A stretch of DNA of 44,086 nucleotides. It comes from an uncultured Fluviicola sp. Its GTDB lineage: Bacteria; Bacteroidota; Bacteroidia; Flavobacteriales_D; Crocinitomicaceae. Below are positions 36,569 to 43,468 of this stretch, piece by piece. Where the stretch lies: positions 1-44,086 of the forward strand of contig CALFOS010000087.1 of the NCBI GenBank assembly GCA_937919725.1. Reading direction: 5' to 3'. How positions within the stretch are numbered: position 1 is the first letter of the stretch; the number at the start of each line of letters is the position of its first letter. The notes under the pieces are model-generated. The model was not told where the DNA came from. It saw only the letters and a list, made by a program, of their open reading frames with translations, and searched no databases. The position numbers and the translations under genes were made by a program.

Positions 36569-37228
36569 TCACTTCGATTTCAAGTACGCCAACAACTCTT
36601 CCAAAGAAGACTTTTTTAAACAATATTCAACAGGAACAGCACGAGAAATCAGTGCTGTTTCTGTGCTTTTTCCCCATGCGATCACACGCGCAGCTTTGGG
36701 AATTTTGTTCAGCCCAAAGATCCCCTCCACGTTCGTGGGACTCGTAAAAACGTACACGTCGCTGTCCTCGACTAGCTCATTGTCAAGCTCCGTTTTGTAT
36801 GCAATTTTCACCTCCTTTTGCGCAGATGGAATGGGCTTGGAGATTGTTTTGAGCGATCGATCGGAAACAGGAAAGAAAACGCGCCTTTTGCCCAACCATT
36901 TTTTGAACTCCTGAGCCGTTGCTTGTGGATTTCCACTTTCTGAACCACAAAATGCTACTTCTCTACCTAAACTTATCACCAGTTCTGCCGTTTTTTCTCC
37001 TACGCAGCCAATTTGGGTAGATGCTGGAATGGATTGTTGATTCAAGAAGAAAATCACGGTGCGCGGACCTCCGAAAAAAATGACGTCATACGCTTGATCA
37101 ACATCAAACTCAACAGGAATAAAACTCAAAAAGGAGTGTGCATCTAGGGTATATCCCAATGATTCTAACTGCGACCGTATGGGATCAATTTCGTGAAGGT
37201 GCTTCGATATGAAAATGCGCTTAGCCAC
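36569..37228 (-). CDS. hemD: Uroporphyrinogen-III synthase
   Basis: This 219-residue enzyme closes and inverts ring D of hydroxymethylbilane to give uroporphyrinogen III in heme synthesis. Sequence conservation in this family is weak; the call rests on length, two-lobe pattern, FFGGPRTVIFFLN and VYVFTSPTNVEGIFGLNK segments, and its place directly after hemC. The start is GTG at 37228, overlapping the end of hemC by 8 bases; no ATG is available near. The stop is directly adjacent to the stop of the convergent protease gene, without intervening bases. Confidence 0.87.
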   Translation of the reverse strand: MAKRIFISKHLHEIDPIRSQLESLGYTLDAHSFLSFIPVEFDVDQAYDVIFFGGPRTVIFFLNQQSIPASTQIGCVGEKTAELVISLGREVAFCGSESGNPQATAQEFKKWLGKRRVFFPVSDRSLKTISKPIPSAQKEVKIAYKTELDNELVEDSDVYVFTSPTNVEGIFGLNKIPKAARVIAWGKSTETALISRAVPVEYCLKKSSLEELLAYLKSK

Positions 37229-38117
37229 CGAGTGCTTCGTGTAAATCGGCGACCACTTTTTCGGCCATTCCGGGGAATTCTGTTACTTCATAATCGAAGA
37301 AAATACTCTCGGCTCCCGGTTTTTTAGCAAAGGCAACGTACAAATGATGATCTTCTGTGCAATAGGCCCCGAGTGGCAATTGACAGCCGCCTTCGAGTAA
37401 ATTCAAGATCTTACGTTCCAGGGAAATGCATTTTTGTACTTCCGTGTTGTTCATGCTCGCCATCAATTCAGCCATTTCGCCGTCATTTGAGCGAATTTGA
37501 AGTCCCAACACTCCTTGAGCGGGCGCAGGAACAAATTCTCGCGGGTCGAGTTCCACACAGGTGAACTCACTTAAGTCGAGTTCCAAACGATCGACGCCTG
37601 CCTTCGCCAAAATAATAGCGTCGTATTTTCCATTGCGGAGTTTATCAATTCGCGTTGGAACATTTCCGCGTAAATCGTTGATGGCGCAATCTTGGCGGAA
37701 GTGCAAAAACTGTGTTTTACGTCGAACAGATGACGTACCAACGTTGGCATTTTTCTTGAGCGACCATTTCGTAGTTGGGGAGACGCAGCTTTTTCGAATC
37801 AATAACAAATCCGAAGGATTCGCGCGATCAGAAACACAGGCAATCGTGAGTCCAGCGGGAGGATTCGTTTCCACATCTTTGTGTGAGTGAACAGCCAAAT
37901 CTACCTCGCCCGAGAGCAATGCATCTTCAATTTCTTTGGTGAAAAAGCCCTTTCCTTCGAGCTTGTCGAAACTCAAATGCTGAATAGCGTCGCCTTGTGT
38001 TTTGATGATTTTTATGTCCACAGAACAGCCGCGATTTTCGAGTTCGCCTTTCACAAAACGCGCTTGCCACAAAGCAAGATCACTCCCTCTCGATCCAATA
38101 ATTACGTGTTTTTTCAA
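37221..38117 (-). CDS. hemC: Porphobilinogen deaminase (hydroxymethylbilane synthase)
   Basis: This 298-residue enzyme joins four porphobilinogen units into hydroxymethylbilane. The N-terminal IGSRGSDLALWQA is the family start. The catalytic Asp is in HSHKDVE (residue 81), the arginine-rich cofactor region is GTSSVRRKTQ and LRGNVPTRIDKL, and the dipyrromethane cofactor attaches to Cys 245 in LEGGCQLPLG. Length is usual. The start codon is TTG at 38117, lying in a TTGA overlap with the hemA stop; no ATG precedes the conserved start. It is the middle gene of hemA-hemC-hemD. Confidence 0.95.
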   Translation of the reverse strand: MKKHVIIGSRGSDLALWQARFVKGELENRGCSVDIKIIKTQGDAIQHLSFDKLEGKGFFTKEIEDALLSGEVDLAVHSHKDVETNPPAGLTIACVSDRANPSDLLLIRKSCVSPTTKWSLKKNANVGTSSVRRKTQFLHFRQDCAINDLRGNVPTRIDKLRNGKYDAIILAKAGVDRLELDLSEFTCVELDPREFVPAPAQGVLGLQIRSNDGEMAELMASMNNTEVQKCISLERKILNLLEGGCQLPLGAYCTEDHHLYVAFAKKPGAESIFFDYEVTEFPGMAEKVVADLHEALGG

Positions 38118-39400
38118 GATTGCCGTTTTAGCAAGATTTCTTTCGCCATCAGCATTGGCATGCTCATGTATTTCTTCTCCATGTAGCCGATCACGTTTTC
38201 CAAAACCGCACGGGCTTCGTCGTCCAAACCGCTCACATCGTTCTTGAAAACTTCATGCAGGGCAGTATGCTTAATTTCTCTCACCTTTGTCGGCACTTCG
38301 CGCATCGCAAGTTCTATAGAGCGTTCTTTGAAAATGTGCTTGAACTCATCTACCGCTTCGTCGATGATCAAATGAACGTGCTCCACCTCGCGCGAACGCA
38401 CTTTCAAATTTTCATTGGAGATTTTTTGAAGCACCTCAACCGAAATGTGATGAACTGAATGCTGGGCTTTTATTTCTGGAGATAAATCTTGTGGAATCGC
38501 TATATCAATGACCACTTTCCGATCCGTATCGCCTTGCAATAAGTGGGTGTAAATTTCTGGCGAGAGGATGTGCATCTCCGATCCAGTACATGTAATAATG
38601 ATGTCGAATCCACCCGAAAATGTGCTCAAGGTAGAGAGCGGATGCGCCGTACCGTTCAAATCTTTAGCAAGTTGCTCTGCTTTGGTAAATGTACGGTTGA
38701 AAACATCAAACTTCGTAAATCCATGCTTGCGCAAAAATTTGCCCATGTTTGTGTTCGTTACTCCCGCTCCAATGATGAGAATTCGTGAATCCAAAGGTAC
38801 GTTCATGTCGCGCAATTGGCGGTATGCCAATGAAACAACCGATACCGGTCGCTTCGCAATATTCGTTTCGGTGTACACCCGCTTTGCTGTTTCTATCGTG
38901 TGGCGCATCATCAATCGTAAGAAGTCGCCAGTAAGTCCATTTTCGCGGGACGAATCATAGGCGTTGCGCACTTGTGTAATAATTTCACGTTCACCAACAA
39001 TCATAGAATCTACCGAAGAGGCAACGAAGAGTTGATGGCGGATGGCGTCCATTCCTTGAAAAATTTCGGCGCTTTGAACGAGCGAAATTCGCTTTTCGGT
39101 AGAAATTTCAGGGTAGAGTGAGTGAATGAATCGGTCTACAAAATCGCTGTCGAAAGTGTGATCGGTAACCAGCGCAAACTCAATTCTATTGCACGTGGTC
39201 AAATACATCAACTCGGTCAAACCAAAAGTTAATTTTGCATTGGCGAGCAAAACGCGTCGATTTTCAGCATCGATGTGCAATTGACCGATCTCGGAGACCG
39301 CCAAATTTTTATGCGTAAAAGCGATAATATGTAAGGCGTTTAAGCCTGTTTGAGCATTCACAGCTACAAAGATGGAGATTACGCATGCTTCTTGTGTCAT
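38114..39400 (-). CDS. hemA: Glutamyl-tRNA reductase
   Basis: This 428-residue enzyme reduces glutamyl-tRNA to glutamate-1-semialdehyde, the first step of the C5 heme pathway. The catalytic Cys is residue 70 in YLTTCNR. The NADPH-binding domain has ILIIGAGVTNTNMGKFL, and the C-terminal helical dimerisation domain covers about 325-428. The N-terminus has about 20 residues before the usual start LNALHIIAFTHKNL; a GTG at codon 14 is a possible alternative start. A variant -7 element lies at 39433-39440. The three genes overlap and are surely one transcript. hemB, hemE and later steps are not in the window. Confidence 0.95.
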   Translation of the reverse strand: MTQEACVISIFVAVNAQTGLNALHIIAFTHKNLAVSEIGQLHIDAENRRVLLANAKLTFGLTELMYLTTCNRIEFALVTDHTFDSDFVDRFIHSLYPEISTEKRISLVQSAEIFQGMDAIRHQLFVASSVDSMIVGEREIITQVRNAYDSSRENGLTGDFLRLMMRHTIETAKRVYTETNIAKRPVSVVSLAYRQLRDMNVPLDSRILIIGAGVTNTNMGKFLRKHGFTKFDVFNRTFTKAEQLAKDLNGTAHPLSTLSTFSGGFDIIITCTGSEMHILSPEIYTHLLQGDTDRKVVIDIAIPQDLSPEIKAQHSVHHISVEVLQKISNENLKVRSREVEHVHLIIDEAVDEFKHIFKERSIELAMREVPTKVREIKHTALHEVFKNDVSGLDDEARAVLENVIGYMEKKYMSMPMLMAKEILLKRQS

Positions 39401-39432
39401 AGTAATGTCATATTTGGATATTTAGAATTCAT

Positions 39433-39440
39433 CTAAATTA
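39433..39440 (-). promoter_or_regulatory. Possible -7 element of the hemACD operon
   Basis: On the minus strand this reads TAATTTAG, one mismatch from TAnnTTTG and with the same variant end (TTAG) as the protease promoter. It is 32 bases before the hemA ATG. No -33 element is seen. Confidence 0.35.
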
Positions 39441-39567
39441 CGCCTGCACTCCTTTTGCGACGCGGATTAGTAAATAGGTGGATGATCCGAAAGTGCTTGA
39501 TCGAAGAATAGGCGACTATTTGTATGTTTTTTCGTTCAAAAATGTATCTTTAAGCGACGAAATCGCT

Positions 39568-40350
39568 ATGAAAAGCATCGAATTTGAATCCGCGCAAAAT
39601 GTGAAGATTGAGTATGAACTCGCTTCGGTTGGTCAACGCACTGTTGCCGCAATGCTCGATGTCATAGCTTTTTTGATCTATTTCATCATTCTCTCCCTTA
39701 TTCTCGGACTTGCAAATCCCTTTGGGTATAGTCCAGATGGAATGGGGAAGATGTCGTTTGTCATTTTATTAGCCATCAAAATTCCATGGATTTTTTACAA
39801 TCCGCTCATCGAGTACCTCACCCAAGGACAAAGTCTCGGAAAATACATCATGGGAATTCGTGTCGTTACTATTTCAGGAGAGCGACCTGGATTGCGCGAA
39901 GTGTTTACTCGTTGGATTTTTAAGGGCGATTTCATCTGGATCAGTGCCGATCCGTTCGCGATTTTGATTTGGATCGGTATTGGTTTGATCGGAATTCTCT
40001 TCGCGGGAACCTCAGAACGGCGGCAACGAATGGGCGACGCTATGGCAAACACGATCGTGATTCGAAACAAATCGAGCATGTCGTATTCCCTCCGCGATGT
40101 CCTCTCAATTAAAAGTCAAGACAATTACACACCCGTTTATCAAAACGCGATTCGGCTTACAGACGAAGACATGTTGCTGATCAAAAACACGATTCAGCGC
40201 GTGCGAGCAAATCCGAATACAGAAACAAAAAATTTCGCGGTCGAATTGGCAAACGAATCGGCGCGACTCATTGGCTTGGAAGAAACTCCGCCAAAACGAT
40301 TGGAATTTTTGCAAACACTTTTGCAGGATTACGTCGTTTTAACACGATAA
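39568..40350 (+). CDS. RDD family membrane protein
   Basis: This is a 260-residue protein. The start at ATG 39568 (MKSIEFESAQNVKIEYELAS) is preferred to a GTG 30 codons earlier because RDD proteins commonly begin with this segment and a possible promoter (TTTG 39519-39522, TATCTTTA 39545-39552, spacer 22) lies in the upstream extension. The RDD domain has VGQRTVAAMLDVIAFLIYFI, with the R and D of the family, then a second and third hydrophobic segment (FVILLAIKIPWIFY, FAILIWIGIGLIGILFAG) and the conserved GQSLGKYIMGIRVV. A cytosolic tail of about 100 residues follows. The function is not established; RDD proteins have been linked to transport. It is followed by rsmI after 7 bases. Confidence 0.82.
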   Translation: MKSIEFESAQNVKIEYELASVGQRTVAAMLDVIAFLIYFIILSLILGLANPFGYSPDGMGKMSFVILLAIKIPWIFYNPLIEYLTQGQSLGKYIMGIRVVTISGERPGLREVFTRWIFKGDFIWISADPFAILIWIGIGLIGILFAGTSERRQRMGDAMANTIVIRNKSSMSYSLRDVLSIKSQDNYTPVYQNAIRLTDEDMLLIKNTIQRVRANPNTETKNFAVELANESARLIGLEETPPKRLEFLQTLLQDYVVLTR

Positions 40351-40357
40351 TCAACAG

Positions 40358-41029
40358 ATGGCAAAACTTATTCTTGTTCCAACACCGATTGGAAATTTGG
40401 AAGATATTACCCTTCGTTCCATTCGTATATTGAAGGAAACAGAGCTTATTTTCGCAGAAGACACACGTGTTACCAACCGTTTGCTGAAGCATTTGGAAAT
40501 CAACAAGCCCGTCATTCCCTTTCATGCGCACAACGAGCACCGTTCGCTTGCCCTCACCATCGACAGAATTCGTGCGAACACCATGTGTGTTTTGGTTTCC
40601 GATGCAGGAACACCTGCCATTTCGGACCCTGGATTTTTGCTCGTCCGAGAATGTTTGAAAGAAGGAATAGAAATTGAGTGCTTGCCTGGGCCATCTGCGC
40701 TTATTCCCGCACTTGTTGCCAGCGGATTTCCGTGTGACAAGTTTGTGTTTGAAGGATTTTTACCCCACAAAAAAGGGCGACAATCGCGCTTGGTTGCGCT
40801 AGCAGAAGAAGAACGAACGATTATTTTGTACGAATCGCCGCATCGTTTGGTGAAATGCCTCGGACAAATTGCGGAGTTTTTGGGAGCGGATCGACAGGTG
40901 TGTGTGGCGCGGGAAATCACAAAAATGTACGAAGAGTATCGTCGTGGAACCGCTGTGGAAGTGCAGAAGCACTACGAGCAAAATCCTCCGAAAGGAGAAA
41001 TAGTTATTGTTATCGAAGGAAAAAAATAG
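40358..41029 (+). CDS. rsmI: 16S rRNA (cytidine1402-2'-O)-methyltransferase
   Basis: This 223-residue SAM-dependent enzyme methylates the 2'-OH of C1402 in the decoding centre of 16S rRNA. The tetrapyrrole-methylase fold is shown by LVPTPIGNLEDITLRS at residues 6-21, FAEDTRVTNRLLKH at 32-45, the SAM-site segment VSDAGTPAISDPG, CLPGPSALIPAL, and YESPHRLVKCL. It lacks the C-terminal extension of some longer homologues but is otherwise complete. Only 3 bases separate its stop from the following oxidoreductase gene. Confidence 0.95.
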   Translation: MAKLILVPTPIGNLEDITLRSIRILKETELIFAEDTRVTNRLLKHLEINKPVIPFHAHNEHRSLALTIDRIRANTMCVLVSDAGTPAISDPGFLLVRECLKEGIEIECLPGPSALIPALVASGFPCDKFVFEGFLPHKKGRQSRLVALAEEERTIILYESPHRLVKCLGQIAEFLGADRQVCVAREITKMYEEYRRGTAVEVQKHYEQNPPKGEIVIVIEGKK

Positions 41030-41032
41030 AAC

Positions 41033-42061
41033 ATGGAATCACAGGCATTTTTTTTAACGAAAAAGGGATCAGCTCAGGAGGCATTCGAATTGCGAAACTT
41101 CGAAATTGAGGAACCACGAGGACAAAAAGTGCTCGTAGAAGTGGAAGCGTTTGGATTGAATTATGCTGATGTGATGGCGCGTCGAGGATTGTACCGTGAA
41201 GCACCACCATTTCCGTGTGTTGTTGGTTATGAGGCTGTTGGCAGAGTAATCGCCTGTGGACCTGATGCGAACAAAGAGAATTTGAACAAACGCGTGGTGG
41301 CTTTTTGCCGATTTGGAGGTTATGCCAAGCACGTGATCACCGACGATTATGCGACCGTTGCGGTGGGCGATCAAGATCCAATTGAATTGTTGGCGCTGTG
41401 CACCCAAGGAGTTACTGCTTATTACATGTCCGAATATTTAGCGCCTATTAACAGTATCGACCGTGTCCTTGTGCATGCTGCTGCTGGAGGAGTTGGAACG
41501 ATTTTGATTCAACTTGCGAAATTGAAAGGAGCAGAAGTGTTCGCAAAAGTGGGACAGAAGGACAAAGAACAATACGCCCGTGATTTGGGAGCCGATCACG
41601 TAGTGAATTACCGCAACTCTGACTATTCGGAGCAGTTGAAATCCATATTGCAAGGTGCCCGCATTGACGTAAGTTACAATCCTGTTGCAGGATCAACCTA
41701 CAAAAAAGACGTGGCACTTCTTGGTTCTGGCGGACGAATGGTGTTATTTGGCGGATCGGAGCTCGCGAATGGCAAGATGGGAATCTTCTCTAAGTTGAAT
41801 TTCGTTCGAAAAATGGGTCTCATCACGCCGATCGTGCTAATGATGCGCTCGAAAAGTGTGCTTGGTGTGAACATGCTGAAAATTGCAGACAACAAACCCA
41901 AAGTGCTCGAAATCTGCTTACATGCCATCGTTAACTTGTACGTCGAAGGAAAAATCAAGCCGCAAGTAGGAGGGAGCTATTCTTCAGATCAAATGGCGGA
42001 AGCCCACACAGCCCTGGAAAGTGGAAAAACCACCGGGAAACTGGGTGTAATTTGGTCGTAG
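41033..42061 (+). CDS. Zinc-less medium-chain dehydrogenase, quinone oxidoreductase-like
   Basis: This is a 342-residue MDR-superfamily protein. The N-terminal GroES-like domain has GLNYADVMARRGLY at 41-54 and VVGYEAVGRV. The nucleotide-binding domain has VHAAAGGVGTILIQLAK at 147-163, followed by the NADPH-type pattern. The zinc ligands of alcohol dehydrogenases are missing. The pattern resembles NADPH:quinone reductase and VAT-1-like proteins. The segment LVLHEL-type end is replaced here by SGKTTGKLGVIWS, also usual in the group. The substrate is unknown. It is one base away from the Rieske gene, which suggests a joint redox role. Confidence 0.88.
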   Translation: MESQAFFLTKKGSAQEAFELRNFEIEEPRGQKVLVEVEAFGLNYADVMARRGLYREAPPFPCVVGYEAVGRVIACGPDANKENLNKRVVAFCRFGGYAKHVITDDYATVAVGDQDPIELLALCTQGVTAYYMSEYLAPINSIDRVLVHAAAGGVGTILIQLAKLKGAEVFAKVGQKDKEQYARDLGADHVVNYRNSDYSEQLKSILQGARIDVSYNPVAGSTYKKDVALLGSGGRMVLFGGSELANGKMGIFSKLNFVRKMGLITPIVLMMRSKSVLGVNMLKIADNKPKVLEICLHAIVNLYVEGKIKPQVGGSYSSDQMAEAHTALESGKTTGKLGVIWS

Positions 42062-42062
42062 G

Positions 42063-42407
42063 ATGTTCAACCGAATCATCAAATGGCAAAAGATTTTCGA
42101 AACAAAAGAAGCGTTAATCGAGTATTTTGGAACGAAACAAACGGTGCTGTTCAAAAACACCTTTGGTGAAATCATGCTCGCTCGCGCGGGTGAAAATTTC
42201 TATGCTTTTGAGAATAAATGTCCACATCAAAATAAATCTTTGGTCGGTTGTGTGATCGATGAAGGCATGATCGTTTGTCCGTGGCACAAGTATGCTTTTT
42301 CCTGCGAAACCGGTCGCGGACATGCACTTTACTTGGAGAAATACCCGATCAAATTCGAAGATGACGGTGTGTTTATCGGGAAGGAAGGTTGGAGTTTGTT
42401 TGGGTGA
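42063..42407 (+). CDS. Rieske [2Fe-2S] protein
   Basis: This is a 114-residue single-domain Rieske protein without signal peptide. The cluster ligands are present: Cys 53 and His 55 in CPHQNKSL, and Cys 72 and His 75 in CPWHKYAF. The spacing and the soluble single-domain form match Rieske ferredoxins and nitrite-reductase small-subunit-like proteins rather than cytochrome bc1 subunits. It could carry electrons between the preceding NADPH-dependent enzyme and an unseen oxygenase or reductase. It is the last recognisable gene of the rsmI run; no clear terminator follows. Confidence 0.9.
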   Translation: MFNRIIKWQKIFETKEALIEYFGTKQTVLFKNTFGEIMLARAGENFYAFENKCPHQNKSLVGCVIDEGMIVCPWHKYAFSCETGRGHALYLEKYPIKFEDDGVFIGKEGWSLFG

Positions 42408-42459
42408 TATTTTTAATACTCCCCGTTTCAAATCAACTTTATTTGCACTTCAGTTCACC

Positions 42460-42699
42460 TTATTTCTCATTTCTCCACTCGTTTCGTGTAATACAAAATA
42501 GTATATCATCGTTATCCACGGATTTATCTCCCGATTGAGCTGCTTTATTGAAATCTTCGCACGCATTTTGTGTCAGCTCCAAGGTCAATTTTTCGGGAGT
42601 CAATAACGACAAGGTTTTCGGCGCTGCTTCTCGGTCTGGAAGGTAAATATGTGTGGATATAGAACCGTTAACCTTAGTGGAGTTGCTACATTTGACAGG
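42460..42699 (-). pseudogene. C-terminal remnant of an unrecognised gene, cut at the IS3 remnant
   Basis: On the minus strand 79 codons are open and end with TAA at 42460-42462. The peptide (THIYLPDREAAPKTLSLLTP, then EDFNKAAQSGDKSVDNDDIL and TRNEWRNEK) has protein-like composition, unlike random frames. There is no ATG or other good start, and the open frame runs into the left end of the IS3 remnant at about 42700. The simplest reading is a gene that lost its 5' part when the element inserted or was rearranged. No family is recognised. The 52 bases between it and the Rieske stop hold no signal that I can identify. Confidence 0.45.
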
Positions 42700-42750
42700 A
42701 CAGATTAGTTAAGATAGTTGAGCATCAATGAACTATTCTAATTTAGAAGT

Positions 42751-43050
42751 ATGAAAACAAGAAAAAAGTTCAGTAAAGAATTCAAACGGAAAGCCATTGA
42801 AATAAGCAACAAAATTGACAACATCAAAGATGTTGCAATAAGTTTAGGGATACGAGAAGCATTATTATATCGTTAGCGAAAGGAGTTTTATCAAAAAGAA
42901 GGCGAAGTATTCTCAGGATCGGGAGTAACATCAACACGTCAAGATGCAGAAAAAGAGGAATTTCTTAGACTACGCAAAGAAAACCGAGATTTGAAACTAG
43001 AGCGTGACAGATTAAAAAAGGCGGTAGGCATCTTTTTCAAGAACGACTGA
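42751..43050 (+). pseudogene. IS3-family transposase OrfA, with an in-frame stop
   Basis: The frame encodes MKTRKKFSKEFKRKAIEIS, a helix-turn-helix of OrfA type, but TAG at 42874-42876 interrupts it after codon 41, in LLYR-stop-RKEF, where homologues have Trp (LLYRW); a single G to A change of TGG explains it. After the stop the frame stays open as EEFLRLRKENRDLKLERDRL, a leucine-zipper segment, to TGA at 43048-43050. The slippery heptamer A AAA AAG lies in correct phase at 43014-43020, as used for the -1 frameshift that makes OrfAB in IS3 elements. The protein is not expected to be functional. Confidence 0.85.
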
Positions 43051-43208
43051 AACGACATGAATTTATCAAGGATCATCATAGTATGTTCCCAGTTGAAAAG
43101 ATGTGTAAAGTCTTGCGATTGAGCCGAAGTAGTTATTACAGTTGGAAAAATCGTAAGCCATCCAATAGAGATCAAGAAAACGAAGTCTTAGAAAAAATGA
43201 CAGCATAA
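43044..43208 (+). pseudogene. IS3-family transposase OrfB, N-terminal remnant
   Basis: In the -1 frame relative to OrfA, HEFIKDHHSMFPVEKMCKVL and SRSSYYSWKNR are the conserved start of IS3 OrfB proteins. The frame stops at TAA 43206-43208 after about 55 codons, so the HTH_21 and integrase (DDE) parts are missing. The element can no longer move by itself. Confidence 0.85.
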
Positions 43209-43468
43209 ATTCATTTGAAAAATTGAATTACAAAAAAGAGGCAGCTTGATACACCTTAACTAATTTATCTACTTTTTTTAGGAATTCCATGTTTCACCAT
43301 ACAGCAATTTTCTACAACGTAATTAATGAAAATGAGATCGTGTTGCTGCATCAAAATTCAGATGCGTACGGACGAAGAATTGGGTAATCCAGTTTATTTT
43401 ACGACCGGGTTCGATCTGAAAGAATGAGAATTTATCGCCCTCAAGAAAAGTAGTTGAATGCATCGATT
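43209..43468. other. Short region between the IS3 remnant and the lectin gene
   Basis: No gene can be supported. On the plus strand a short frame from ATG 43362 reads LGNPVYFTTGFDLKE, then TGA, then EFIALKKSS; this looks somewhat protein-like and could be a decayed gene fragment, but it matches nothing I recognise. No strong terminator for the lectin gene is visible here. Confidence 0.3.

Larger units (their letters stand above)
42704..43264 (+). mobile_element. Degenerate, internally deleted IS3-family element
   Basis: About 560 bases contain the start of an IS3-type orfA-orfB pair. Candidate terminal inverted repeats are ATTAGTTAAG (42704-42713) and CTTAACTAAT (43255-43264); with five flanking bases on each outer side 13 of 15 positions match. 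The leader before orfA (37 bases) and the gap after the orfB remnant (46 bases) fit this boundary. Intact IS3 elements are about 1.2-1.5 kb, so most of orfB, including the DDE catalytic domain, is lost. No target-site duplication could be recognised. Confidence 0.65.

Noticed and set aside
39478-39567. GTG-initiated extension of the RDD protein
   Set aside because: The family start matches the ATG at 39568 and a possible promoter lies in the extension.
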